Shown one piece after another: positions 12,212 to 24,700 of a stretch of 64,000 nt of DNA. The position numbers and the translations under genes are program-made. The notes below the pieces were generated by a model. That model was not told where the DNA came from. It worked only from the letters and a program-made list of their open reading frames with translations, and ran no database searches. Within the stretch, counting starts at the first letter, position 1. The number at the start of each line of letters is the position of its first letter. This stretch comes from Lonicera japonica (taxonomy: Eukaryota > Streptophyta > Magnoliopsida > Dipsacales > Caprifoliaceae): assembly GCA_021464415.1 (NCBI GenBank), contig JAKCWG010000625.1, positions 1-64,000 on the forward strand. Direction: 5' to 3'.

Positions 12212-13498
12212 CTAAAGTTTGACTTCGCTTGCAATGTTACCCCTGATATTCAAATTTTGTCAATCCTTCATTTGTAGTTGCTATTCTGTTGCAATCTGCC
12301 CCTTGAGCCAAATGGAAGTGACAGAAAGTTTACATGGCCATCATATTGTTGACTTGACGGCTGACATGGCACTTGCACTTTTTTTAAAAAAACATTAAAA
12401 TATAATAACTTTTAATACAAGAGAAAAGCAGAAGATGTGGATCCAATTGCACCTACATTTTTTTATTTTATTTTTTTGTATTTGGTATGTTATTAATTTT
12501 GCTTCTCTATGTTAGTTATTTGTCAATTAAACAAAATTTATAAAATTATCAAACTTTAGGATGATTGTATAAAAGCTACATATGCCTAAATACATGTGGT
12601 ATGTTTAGTAATTAATTAATTAGTATAATTGCTTATGATTTAATAGCATTATAGTATAGATCTAACAGCACCTTCATTTTTTATTTTATTTTTGTGTATT
12701 TGGTTTGTTGTTAATTTTATTTCTCTAGGTTAGTTATTTGTCAAATAAACAAAATTTGTAGAATTATCAAACTTTAGGATAATTGCATAAAAACAACGTA
12801 TGCCTAAATACATGTGGTATGTTTAGTTATTAATTAATTAGTATAATTGCTTGTGATTTAGTAGTATTCTAGTAGAGATCCAAGAGCACCTTCATTATGG
12901 GTTTTTTTTTTCTTTTTTTTTTGGTATGTTGTTAATTTTGCTTTTCTAGGATAGTTATTTGTCAATTAAACAAAATTTGTAGAATTATCAAACTTTGGGA
13001 TAATTGCATAAAAACAACATATGCCTAAATACATGTGGTATGTTTAATAATTAATTAATTAGTATAATTGCTTGTGATTTAGTAATATTCTTATAGAGAT
13101 CCAAGAGCACCATTCATTTTTTTTTGTATGTTGTTCATTTTGCTTCTCTAGGTTAGTTATTTGTCAATTAAACAAAATTTGTAGAATTATTAAACCTTAA
13201 GATAATTGCATAAAAAGTACATAAGCCTAAATACATGTGGTACGTTTAGTAATTAATTAGTATAATTGCTTGTGATTTAGTAGTATTCTAGTAGAACTAG
13301 TAGTGTTATATTTTAATGTTTTTTTTTAAAAATGCAAGTACCGTGTCAGCTGCAAAGTCAGTAATATGATGGCCATGTAAACTTTTTGTCACGTTCGTTT
13401 GCCTCAAGAGGAAGATTACAACGGAGTAGCAACTTCAAGTACAGGATTGACAAAATTGGAACATTAGGGGCAACATTGCAAGCGAAGTCAAACTTCAG

Positions 13499-13500
<2 letters not shown>
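12212..13500. mobile_element. Foldback-type DNA transposon with long inverted ends and internal tandem repeats
   Basis: The left arm (about 12212-12415) and right arm (about 13300-13498) are inverted copies of each other over about 200 bp. Both carry 'AAGTTTGACTTCGCTTGCAA', 'CAATTTTGTCAATCCT', 'AGTTTACATGGCCATCATAT' and 'ACATTAAAATATAA' when read inward. Between them are about four direct tandem units. There is no transposase ORF, so it is non-autonomous. The left end abuts a Tat LTR and the right end runs into a T-homopolymer (13501-13534), so I cannot see a target duplication. Confidence 0.75.
12437..13295 (+). repeat. Four tandem units of about 200-220 bp inside the foldback element
   Basis: Units begin near 12437, 12657, 12877 and 13097 with 'GATC(C/T)AA..GCACCTTCATTTTT'. 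Each contains 'TTAGTTATTTGTCAATTAAA', 'AAATACATGTGGTATGTTTA' and 'TTAGTATAATTGCTTGTGAT'. The units differ by a few per cent and by the length of the T-rich tract. There is no coding potential. Confidence 0.8.
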
Positions 13501-13536
<36 letters not shown>

Positions 13537-15109
13537 CTTTGTTGTTGCTGATTCAATGTTCACTGTGTCAAAACGCATGCCACGTAGGCTGCCAACTCAG
13601 CTTTCTGTAAATCCGTTTGCTATAGGGGCAGTATTGTAACTAAATCGCAACTTCAAGGGAATGATTGCATGTTTTTAAACATTAGGAATAATATTGCAAG
13701 TAAACTCAAATTTTAGAAATTTTCATATTTTTATCCCTAACTTAAGCTTATTAACTTTGATGATTTTGTTCAAACCAAGGAATGAACCTTCCATTCCGTA
13801 ATACATCTGCTGAGAATGTGAGACATATTAGAAGCTTAAAAAAAAAAATATTAAGAACAATTTGATAGATATATTAAGGACAAAATAATAGATGTTTTAA
13901 GACAAATATATGAAGAATAAATTTAGGATTACAATATTCAAATTAAAATTTGAACCAACTAGCAAGATAGATATATTAAGTACAAATTGATAGATATATT
14001 AAAAAAAATAAATAGAACTACAGGGTTCAAATTAAAACTCGAACCAAAAGAGAGCAAGTGAATACAACTAAACATGAGAAACAAAAGCTCACTTAAAACA
14101 TAAAAGAAACGTTGTTCTGCTCCAAATCTAAAGGTTGAATTTTTCGATATGACTTCTTTATGAACAAAAAGATTTGAACCAAGCCTTTACAGCTAATTCA
14201 AAGATTAAACTGTTCAATATACAAAACCAGAAAAATAAATAAAAACAGAAAAAAAAAACATTTTTTTTTTGTTTAGAAACATAAAATAAACAAATTTTTT
14301 GGCGTCCTCAGATCAAACCCTAGGTAGAAATTCAAGAACTAAAATAATCAAACAGGGAAAGCAAGAACAACCCAAATACTCAAGATTTACATTATTTTAA
14401 GCAATCGAAATTCAAGAGATCTTGAAAAATATAAAATATCCAATCAAGATTAAGCAATCAAAATTCAAGAAAACGAGATCTGATATTATAAAGAGTATTT
14501 TGGGTTAGGTTATAAGACTGAAGAAGAAATCATATAAAATTGACCCATACATATAGACATATATAAAGAGATAAAAACACAAGTAGACCAAAAAAGATTG
14601 AATATATTTTTTTTTTTTGAGCTTCAGCCTTAAGACTTTTTTTGGAACCCTTTTGGTCAACCACAAGATAGACGACTCTCTCTCTCTCTCTCTCTCTTCA
14701 GATGAATAATGTATGATGATATTGTTTACTCTTAATAAACAGAGTTAAGGCTAAATTGAAAATATATTATTAATATTATAAAAAATAAAAATATTTTTTT
14801 TGTAAAATATTTGTCTTTGATTATAAGGATTGTCTTTCATTTTATTAAAGGTGTACATATATATATATATATATCGATAGGGAAAATTTCAAGTAAGGAT
14901 AATATCTTACGGATGGGTCCTTTTTACGATGCTTTTGCGTCGTAAAAACACACCCCAAGTGTTTTTACGATATAAAAGTGTCTTAAAAAGCCCCAGGTCT
15001 AGATTTTACCAAAAATGTTCTGTATATCTATATATGATTCTTTATTATTATTATTATTAAATTTTTTTTACAAAAATAAGAAATGTTTAAATCTCTTTCA
15101 TTTACAATA

Positions 15110-15185
<76 letters not shown>

Positions 15186-15304
15186 AAAAATATGTCAGCT
15201 ACGAGACTTGAATTAAAGACATTTCTCGAATTTTAACGAGTGCATTACCAAACTAGACTTACAATTATAAATATAAGGACATTCTAAGCAATTATCACTT
15301 GAAT
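13501..15304. other. Non-genic, AT-rich, with microsatellites
   Basis: I see no gene. The segment holds a poly(T) run (13501-13534), a (CT)n run (about 14677-14697), an (ATT)n run (about 15040-15059), and an (AAT)n microsatellite of about 25 units (about 15106-15183). A stretch at 13620-13730 repeats motifs of the foldback arms ('gcaatattg..aactaaa..gcaacttcaa'), so it may be an older fragment of that family. Confidence 0.6.
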
Positions 15305-15319
15305 AAATATGATCTTTAA

Positions 15320-15848
15320 TTGGTTACCGGCCTTTTGAATGGGTTTTGCTTGGTCACTAGGTTTATTGCTTTGTATGTGTATTACTTTGTCAAAAAAAAA
15401 GAAATTTGTTCTTGTTTGCTTTGATGTGTTGATGTATAATCTGAACTTGTAAGTTTGTGAACCTACTTGTGTTGTATTGTAGTCCCACATCGGTAGTATG
15501 TGTGTGTTGTAATAGATTTAAATCGGGCAAGACTCTTCAATTGGTTACCGGCCTTTTGAATGGGTTTTGCTTGGTCACTAGGTTTATTGCTTTGTATGTG
15601 TATTACTTTGTCAAAAAAAAAAGAAATTTGTTCTTGTTTGCTTTGATGTGTTGATGTATATCTGAACTTGTAAGTTTGCGAACCTACTTGTGTTGTATTG
15701 TAGTCCCACATCGGTAGTAATGTGTGTGTTGTAATAGATTTAAATCGGGCAAGACTCTTCAATTGGTTACCGGCCTTTTGAATGGGTTTTGCTTGGTCAC
15801 TAGGTTTATTGCTTTGTATGTGTATTACTTTGTCAAAAAAATAAATAA
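15320..15848 (+). mobile_element. Retroposed 222-bp tandem array (2.4 units) with A-rich tail
   Basis: Units run 15320-15540, 15541-15762 and 15763-15848 (truncated) and all begin TTGGTTACCGGCC. The last unit ends after 71 bp in TCAAAAAAATAAATAAA, at the same point where the full units carry an internal A-run. The whole array is flanked by a perfect 15-bp direct repeat, AAATATGATCTTTAA (15305-15319 and 15849-15863). A long target duplication plus a 3' A-rich end is the signature of LINE-type target-primed insertion (a SINE or processed transcript), not of an LTR or DNA element. I do not recognise the RNA. See the promoter entry within the units. Confidence 0.75.
15482..15541 (+). promoter_or_regulatory. 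snRNA-type promoter inside the 222-bp unit (USE + TATA)
   Basis: GTCCCACATCG (15482-15492) matches the plant upstream sequence element RTCCCACATCG of U-snRNA genes. TTTAAAT follows after 24 bp (15517-15523), and the next unit starts at 15541, 24 bp from the TATA start. Unit 2 repeats this (USE 15703-15713, TTTAAAT 15739-15745, unit 3 start at 15763). The unit start also equals the 5' end of the retroposed insert at 15320, so it is the likely transcription start. In established plant rules a ~24-bp USE-TATA spacing is of the Pol III type. However, TTTT runs early in the unit would stop Pol III, so the polymerase is unclear. Confidence 0.5.
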
Positions 15849-15863
15849 AAATATGATCTTTAA

Positions 15864-16680
15864 ATTTTAAAAATTACAATTTGTAACCGTGAAGCTTGAT
15901 TACAAGTTGACCGGGAGATTCTAAGCACAGACAGTTCATAGGAAAAAAAAAAAATTCTAAATTTGTTTTTTTGACTCAATTGAATCTGCTCTTTCCAATT
16001 ATTATTATGCAATAAAATAAGAGGTAACCGGACATAAGGACTCATTTCAATAATAATATAATTATAAAAGATACTTACAAATTAACTGTGTAAATTAAGG
16101 ATACTGTAAAAAAAAAACACTTATATCCTTTCCTTATAACATCCCACCTCTCCTGTTTCAGCACCAATCTCTTTTAGCACTAATAATGCTAAATTTGTTT
16201 GGCACGAATCTGTTTTAGCAATAATGGGGCAAAATTACCATTGGTGCTAAACATTGGTACTACAATGATTTTGGCACCATTACAAAATATAAAACAACAA
16301 AATTGATGAGAACAACATCCACTCAATTTATATATATGTATGTATATATATGGATCGACGTAGGGTTCGTAAAAAAAAAGTTGTGATTAGATTTTTTTTT
16401 TCAAAATCCCATTGGCTATCGAAATTGATTTTTCGCGTACTTATAGTAACTTTGTTTTTCGAACAATATATCCAAAATCAGCCAAATCTAACAATTTGAT
16501 CAAAAGTTACATATGTTTTACGATTGCACCTGTGGTAAAAAAGAGAAGAAGAAGAAGATGAGAACGGCACTCCTCTCGGTGATATGATCGGAAAGTCGGA
16601 TGGTGGTAGTGGTGGTACAGCAGTGGTGTGTTGGGAGTCGGAGAAAGCAGCGAAGGTAGAAAAAATGCAAGTGGATACTC
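15864..16680. other. Non-genic stretch
   Basis: No supported gene. It contains a region of alternating 'GGCAC(C/G)AAT'/'TTAGCA' words (16155-16280) that looks like a small decayed inverted repeat, and a GGT/GGA-rich patch (16585-16640). Confidence 0.5.
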
Positions 16681-17010
16681 TAAGGCCTCGTTTGGTTCAC
16701 AGAAGGGAAATCAATTCCCTTATCTTTTCCATTGAGGTGGGAAACTAAATTTCCTGTCAAATTTCTTTTCTTGTGTTTGGTAAAGCATGGAAATTATTTA
16801 TGTAAGTGTGTTATTGTCTAAAATTTTTGTAATAAATACTTGAAAATCACATGAAAAAATCAATCTCATGTGTTTTGAGAGGAATGATTTTACCCCCTAC
16901 TTTCTCCTCTCTCGGGAAAGTGTTTCCGAAATTTGTGTTTACCAAACAAAGGAAATGGACGATTTTCCTTTCCCGAGTACTAAAATCCGTGAACCAAACG
17001 AGACTTAAAA
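16681..17010. mobile_element. MITE (about 325 bp) with GGCCTCGTTTGGTTCAC-type ends
   Basis: The left end TAAGGCCTCGTTTGGTTCAC (16681-16700) is matched in inverted orientation at the right end (reverse complement TTAAGTCTCGTTTGGTTCAC, 16988-17007). 'GGCCTYGTTTGGTT' ends with short A/T target sites are common in plant PIF/Harbinger- and hAT-type MITEs. I do not decide between them. It lies in the ELF3 upstream region. Confidence 0.7.
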
Positions 17011-17261
17011 GTAAGAGAAGTGAGGATTAAGAAACTTAAATGTTTATATTACATTCTTAAAAGTTTATATAAAGGGTATTTTTGTATATTAATATTTTTT
17101 ATTATCTTTAAAATAAATTAATATTATAAAAAATATCTTTAATTTAAAATTAAATAATTAAATAATTAATTATATTTATTTTTATTAAATCTGAGTTTAT
17201 TTTCAGAGTCGCAAAACATTACATAGTGACGTGTTATATAACCCATGTTTGTCATAAAATA

Positions 17262-17917
17262 AGGGTGAGACTATTTACAACCTCCATTTCTCTCACAAAC
17301 ACCCCTCAAATGTAATTTTTTGATCACTAACACCCCCTATTTACCTCTCCTATTTACCTTAAGTAATTTATATAAAGTATGTAATTAAAAATATAATTAA
17401 CCTTAACTAAAATTAATCACACACTTTAAAAATATAATTAACCTTAACTAAAAAAATTAATCTAATTAATTTATCCATGGGTAATAAATTAATCTTAAAC
17501 TCTCTTGATGTGGGGAGAACATATGATATTTACTCTCCTGATGTGGGGAGAGTAAATGGAATAAATTCGGCTGAAGTGGGGAGACTGGCTTTTAAACTCA
17601 CTGAAAATTTTTAAAGTTAAACTCTCCTCGTGTGGAGAGAACATATGCTATTTACTCTCCTGATGTGTAGAGAGTAAATGGAATAAATTCGGCCAAAGTG
17701 GGGAGATAGTGAGATATAAGGGGGTGTTTAAAGTGTGTGATTAATTTATTACCCATGAATAAATTGATAGATTAACTTTTTTACTTTAGAGTAAATATGT
17801 TAATTGAAGAGAGTGTTTGTAAAATATAAGAAAGGTGTTTAAAAATAAAATCTATTTAAAATTAAATGAGAGGTATTTACGAGAGAAATGGAAGTCGTAA
17901 ATGGTCTGACTCTCAAA
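17262..17917. mobile_element. MITE (about 650 bp) with internal duplication, upstream of ELF3
   Basis: The ends are inverted repeats: the left CTATTTACAACCTCCATTTC (near 17272) matches the reverse complement of the right end (CCATTTACGACTTCCATTTC, near 17890). A second inverted pair lies just inside, 'ACACCCC..TTTAC'. The centre holds a direct duplication of about 115 bp (about 17499-17590 and 17625-17710), with 'TTTACTCTCCTGATGTG' and 'AATGGAATAAATTCGGC' in both units. No ORF. It ends about 820 bp upstream of the ELF3 start codon, so it probably lies within or next to the ELF3 promoter. Confidence 0.65.
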
Positions 17918-18289
17918 TAAAGAACTAAAAATTTTCCACTTTTTTATTACAAGTGGAGTGTTCTGGGTTCCGGTTCTACGCAAATTGGGTCCACAATTCT
18001 TGCCCTTTTTCTTCTATCCATTAAAGGTGAATCCCTAGCAAAGAACGCCCCTCTTTGTCCTCCCCGAATCTATTCTCAGTCTTTCATTTCTCAATCCAAC
18101 TGTCCTTCCAATTTTGATAATATTCAGATATTTGTCCTAGTACTACTTTGTAAGCGTACAAATTTATTCTTTGATCGTTTATTTGCGTAACGCTACTTGA
18201 TCTTTTCTTAGAGTTCTTCACAAATCCCTTGAATTAAGCTATTATCTTTCTGGGTTTGTTAGATTATGTACTGGGTTGTTACCAATTTT

Positions 18290-18660
18290 AGTGCTTGTTA
18301 GGTTCTTGAAATTCAAGGTCAATTTTCATTTTAGTGCTTGTTAGGTTCCTGAAATTCAAGGTCAAAATTTTCAAGAATCTGGTCTCTGGGTTTGTTTAGA
18401 ATTTTAGTTCTTGACGAGTTCTTGAAATTCACGGCTCAATTTCTTGAAGAATCTCTATTGGGTTTGTGTTGTGAAGAATCTCTATTTTGTGTTGAATTTC
18501 AGTGGTTGATTAGTTCTTGAAATTTTAAGGTCACTTTCTTGAAGAATCTCTCTATTTTGGTCTCTGGGTTTTTGTGTCGAACTTTAGTGCTTGTTGAGAG
18601 TTCTTGAAATTCAAGGTCAATTTCTTGAAGAATCTCTCTATTTTGATATCCGGGGTTTGT
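18290..18660 (+). repeat. Degenerate tandem repeat in the ELF3 5' leader
   Basis: Five imperfect units of about 60-110 bp carry 'AGTTCTTGAAATTCAAGGTC' followed by 'AATTTCTTGAAGAATCTCT' and 'GGTTTGTGT'. Unit landmarks lie near 18304, 18352, 18415, 18510 and 18600. The repeats end about 80 bp before the ELF3 ATG, so they probably fall in the 5' UTR. Each unit contains the half-palindrome TTCTTGAA(G)AA. Confidence 0.65.
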
Positions 18661-18737
18661 GTAAAATTTTAAGTGTGTGAATTGATGGGATAATTGGGTT
18701 TGTTTGTGTTGGTGTGTTGAATTTAGAGAGATAAAAT

Positions 18738-21700
18738 ATGAAGAGAGGGAAAGATGAGGAGAAAAATATGGGGCCAATGTTCCCCAGGCTTCATGTCAAT
18801 GACACAGATAAAGGAGGTCCAAGAGCACCTCCAAGGAACAAGATGGCACTTTATGAGCAGCTCAGTATCCCTTCTCAGAGATTTAATCCTTCTGGGATTA
18901 TGCCCCTTAATCCCTCTAACCCTAGCAATTTAGCCCCTCCTGCATCTTCTAGCCAGGTGAGTTGACAATTTTGAGATTCATAGTGATGTGCTTTCTTGAA
19001 TTACAAGTGTTTTTATATATGTTTTTATTTGGATGTGATATAGTTGTTATTTAATTAACTAGATGTTTATTTATTCAGTTAAATCAGTTTTCTTTTCTTG
19101 TGAAAAAGAATTCTGTCTTGTTTCATTTTTGGATGGAATTTGGAAGGTTTATGTATATGGAAACAAGGAATTTTTGTATTTGCCTTGATATCGAATACGA
19201 CAAGTACTTATTTGTTGTTTCATCATTTACTGGTGACTTCCCATGTATATATAGGAGATATGTGTTGTCTGAGGATTTAAAAGCGCGTTGAATATGCTGC
19301 GTCAATCTCATGCTCTCACTATAGTAATACCAGCTCCAAAAGGTCTTTTCTGTTGTGAGGATACTTACTTCTATTCAATACATGATGGGCTTCCTTTACA
19401 ATTTGTTTTAATGATACGGACATTTCAGAATGTATGTGAACCATAACGACATGCTCCTTTATACTATTGTTGAATATTTTTCTCTTTTTTCTCACCTTGG
19501 TAGTCGCTAGGCCTCATCGTCCCCCGCTGCTCACACCTACCAGAGCTCTGCTGACCTCTCCGGAGCTCTGGCGGTATTCGCCATAAAGTTATTTCCATCT
19601 TGACCATTAGATATCGAATTTCTAGTAAATCTTAGCTACGAATTGAAAAGATAACGAGAACCGTTGGAGGTCAAAGTTAAGTAAATCTGGGCCATCAGTT
19701 TGGAATATAAAGAAAGTCCTTTTTGATTTATTAACATATGTATATATGTATATATGGAGGGGATCCTAAGAGGACCTTGCCTCAATTTATCCGTGAGGGA
19801 CGGATAGGGAGCGCAGCCAAACACTTAAGTGAGTTCAAATAAGAGGAAAAAAAACACCTTTTAAGTCTTCCTTGTTTCCTAACAATCCAAATCTCAACCA
19901 AAAGAAAAAGGGGAAAAAAACCGGAGACTCGGTTCTCTCTCTAGGCAACTCTCTCCTGCGTCCCATCTCCAACTTCTCTCTCTCCTCCGTCCTCTATCCG
20001 ACCTCTCTTCAATACAATATTTGATTTGTACCTTTTCTTTTTTTGATTTGGGGGCTTTACAGATTTTCTTTCAACATTCAATCATGCGCAGATCCATATG
20101 GTTACTGCAAGGAAAATAAATTTGTCCCAATAAATCTGAACTTTTAGTTGAAACCTAAACAGAAGAGAATCCAAATTAAACCAAATATGAGAAACTCCTA
20201 TCAATAATGGACTGTAATACTAAATCCATCCCCAAATGACCCGAAGCAATCCAGTTTTTCTTATATTACTATTCACTACAAATCTAAATAATTTTCTTTC
20301 TCTACGGATTTAAACCCATCAAAACTTTAAAATTTGTTTATTTCACAGCTCATTAATTGCATTCAAACCTTTATATCCAGTTAACCATTTCAATAATTCA
20401 ATGCAAAAATTAGGGCTTTCCTATTCAAGGCTTCATAAGATTCACTGATGCTGTCTATGTTAACAGTTGTTGGGAAGGGCTGCCGGGGGATGTGTTGCCT
20501 GGAAGAGGGCCGCCGGATGTGATGGAAAGAGGGGGATAGGGTCATGAGTTGTAGAGAGAGAAAGCGTATTGTGTTGTACCATGATGTCCCCCCCTCTCTC
20601 TCTCTTAAATTCATATCACTTAAAAGGGTGTTTGACCGCAGGTTCTTTCTGTCCATCCCTCACAGAGAAAGTGAGGGGAGGTGTATATATATATTTATTT
20701 ATTTATAACTTTGTACCGCCATTGCACCTAATATGTATAATTTAAACCCTGGTTATGGGATATCAAAAAAATTTAAACCCTGGTATGGGTATTGTAAGCT
20801 CATCCTTCCTATACCAAGTTCTGTGAAAGAAACCTTTTTATCTGACCATGCTTGAAACACATGAGGTAGGGTTGTGGTACAACCGGCCAATTGTGAAGCT
20901 CTGCATGGGTACTACCATGCATGCAGGGGGCATACCCTTGTGATGAAGCTTATTTGGAGCTTCATCACTGGTCCAGAGTACCACTGCTGCTGTACTCCCA
21001 AGTGTGTAGCATATTTTCTCTACTTAATGCCCTTGCAGAAGCTGCTCATTTGGGTGAATAGGAATTAATGGGGTCCTTTTAACTTTTGATTGTCCGAAAA
21101 GTTTTATTTGTGTATAGTTATGCAGCCCTGTCCACTTGGATTGCAGTTTTTACACTTCATGGGATTCTTACACCTATCTTTAAGTCTTATGCTCTTGTTC
21201 TTCTATAACAAGTTTCCCTTTGTGCTTGTATATAAGTAACACACGCTATCTTATGGTTGCAGGCTAGTGGTAATGAAAGGGGTATCTATAACCTATCTCA
21301 GCAACCTCCAGCTGAGAAGGCCCGTACTCGATACGCTGATTCGAACACTCCATTGGTGCATCGACTAGAGCAGAAAAAGAAGCCAGACGAAGATGATTTT
21401 AGTGTTCCCATCTTTGTTCAATCCGATATGGGTCAAGATAATAGCAATAAAAATAGTAATAGCATGGATAGGCAAGGACTCTCTCCCTTTAGCCCCGCTT
21501 ATTCGGGCAATTTAACGAAGTTTCAAAAGGGCATTGGTGAACATCCAAATCAAACTGAAACTACCAGCCCAAGAAAACAGACCAATGCACCTATTGGGGG
21601 TGATAGTTTTAGCAGATCACAGAATACGGGTGATAGTTTGCGGCGCCAGTATAGGATTGAATCACAGGTGGGTAACACTATACAGGTTGGTGGTGGTGTT

Positions 21701-24700
21701 GCGAATGAGCGTATAAGGGGCTTAGCCATAGATTACAGAAACTCTTCTGTCCCGGTGAGAGATCTTCAATTAGAGGAGCAGAGAAGTCCTAATGATACCA
21801 ACGGTGATGATGTCTCTGAGACTTCGATGCTGGACTCTATATCTGGCATTGATATATCACCCGATGATGTTGTTGGGATAATAGGTCAGAGACACTTTTG
21901 GAAGGCTCGAAAAGCTATTGTCAAGTAAGTTTCTTTTTCCTGTGTATGTTGGTGGTATCGCATTATGATTATATTTATCCTGCACATCTGAAATGATTTG
22001 AAGCTTTAGGTCTTAAATCTTTATTGAATTGTTGTTTCTATTGTATAAGTTATAATAGTTTGCACGACTTAAAAAAAAAAATTAAAAAAAATATAATAGT
22101 TTGCATACTGAAAATGGAAGACCTTAGCAATCTAAGTATCCCCACTTGGGGCTGCGTTACCTAGTAAAAAATCGTTTGTAATATTTCTTATCTTTAATAT
22201 AATTGTTTTTGTTTCTGGTCAAAAAGAAAATGTATCCCCGAATTGGGGCCACGTTGCCTAGTAAAAAATCCACAAAATAATGGGGTTAAGATTAGTCAAA
22301 CTTCTGCGAATAACCTCAAAGATTGCTATTGTTGAGTCTATTATTTAGAACTTGGTGATTTTGATTTAATGTACTCCCTTCATCTCAAATTAAGAGTGTC
22401 CCAGTTTAAAAGACAAACATAAGAAGGAATATTGTGAACATTTGTATTGACCCTTCATCAACGGAAGTAGAGGAGCGAATGACATTAAGCTCAGTTTTTA
22501 GTGATGAGTAAAAGTTAGTTTCGGGATCTTTACATCTGTAGAGATATGAATCATTTGATCCATGAGAAATTAGATTTTTGTAAGTGTGAATTTATTTCAT
22601 GGAGAAGAAATAATCTTTGTCCTGGGCCGTTGCGTAATCTGGAATTTGGAAGCTCCAGCAGCAGTTTTCCTTTTCGGGATGAGATCATCTTCATGTTCTA
22701 ACGATTTGCAATTGGATTGATTGTTGAAGGCTATATTGAATCGGGCAATATGCCTAGAATAGAATTTTGATGTGGAGGTTATGATGGTGGATCACATCTT
22801 ATATCAGGGAGAATGAGGTTATCTTGAACCTTTATATTTTGTGCAAGGTGAGGAAACGATGGACCATTCTTAATTCATATTCATTTAAACCTTTCGGATA
22901 ATTCTTTTATGAGAAGGGTTGGAAGGGCTCCTTCCGTAATGAGATCCAAAGAAAGCCAAAGAAAGGATACCTTACTGCATGGAGGCCTTCCTCAACAATT
23001 TGTTTTGCCGCAACGAACACATTCCTTTTTTTGAAAGGTCAATTATGCCCTTACCAAACATTTTTATTTCCTTCTCCTTCATGGTGGTCGCTAAGCCTCA
23101 CCAACCTTCGCCCATCACCTGTCTCTGGCGACCACTGCCTGAACTTTGGTGGCCTTTGATGGAGCAACCGCAGTGGTAGCCGGTGACTGGAGGGTGGCAG
23201 TGGCCCGCTGGTGGAGATTGGTGGTGATTGCATGCATCCTAGAAAAAGAAAGAGAATGAAAGAAGGGTATTTGAGGTCCTTATTTCTAAATGGAATAGTA
23301 AGGTGTCCTTCCCCTGGATGTAATTGTAGAGGGAGCGGCCCTTCAAACCCACTGCCTCTTTCTCAATTCTGCTTTTGTATTCCTCAGGTTTTAGAGCCGC
23401 TGCCATTAGGCATAATTCGCCTTCAAACCCACTGCCTCTTTTTCTATTCTTTATTTAGTTTTCAGCTCTTGTATTCCTCAGGTTTTAGAGCCACTGCCAT
23501 TAGGCATAATTCGCCATCTGCAGCAGTTGATTTATGTTAGAGGAAATTGTGGGAGATATCATGGACCCTGTCTTTCGCCGATCTTGAATGACAAAACTTG
23601 GTCAACATACGGCAATTTGGAAGTAGGTAGCGAAGGAAAATACTTTCCTTTTTTCAACCTCTGGTATATATCCAGCGATTTTAGGCTGTGGTGCACATCC
23701 TTCTAATTCCTCCTTTTTGCCCACATGTAGATTGATTCTTGTAGGAGTTTTACCTTATTTGGCAATCTTTGGAATAACTTCTCTTTTTCTCCATACAAAA
23801 TAATTTAGTAGGTTCCATTTGGTTGGAGTTTTTGAATGTTCAATTTAAAATTTACTCTTAAGTAGAGTTTTTTAAAACTGTTTTTCAATTCGATTTGTGT
23901 ATGGTATGTTATTTTGTCCTTGCTATTGTTTCCTGAAGTCTAATGTGTTTGATCTCTCACTTTCCTTCCTATATAATCCCCCCCGGCGCATCTCAAATTA
24001 AGAGTTCCATTTCCTTTTTGGGGCATAATCAATGTACCAAATCCCAGCATAGTAGATACTACTCCTATCGCAAATTGATTGTCTCAATTTCCTTTTCGAG
24101 ATGTATCACGATAAAAGTAACTTGCATCCTTGACCATTGATTAATTTGAAGTTAGTGTTTACTTCAAAAGAACCAATCTCAAAGTGAGACTATCAATTTG
24201 AGACTGAGGGAGTAAGTTGTATATTTGTAGATTGATTAGCTTGAAATTAGTGTTTCCGTAAGAAGTACGAATGTCAACTTTTAACTAAGCATGACAGGGC
24301 ACGTAAACAAAGATACACACATTTTATATCTGAAGTCGAGACAACGTGTATTTTCTCACCCCAGTTAACCCAATATAATGATGCTGAATTTTTGAACTTC
24401 ATTGTTACCATAACACTGAAAATACGGATGGATATTACTGATTAAGATAATTGCTCCTCTCTTTCTGCACACCCTATATAATATTTTCTGCTTAATGTAT
24501 ACTGTATAGTATCATTACACTAGATCAATTCTCGATATAGATTCTGTTGTTGTACCTACTACTGGTTTTGTGTTATTAAAAGTTCTTTGTCTTACTTTTG
24601 TATTTTTCATTTAATCCTTCTCACCATTTACAGTCAACAAAGAGTGTTTGCAGTTCAAGTATTTGAGTTGCATAGATTGATGAAGGTACAGGTCCTTTAC

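Noticed and set aside
15482..15541. A genuine U-snRNA, U6, 7SL or MRP RNA gene
   Set aside because: The USE and TATA are present, but the downstream sequence lacks the known starts or conserved cores of these RNAs. Only the promoter-like arrangement is reported.
15463..15762. Open frames across the 222-bp repeats
   Set aside because: They arise because one repeat unit is 222 bp (a multiple of three). They have low-complexity sequence and no codon structure.
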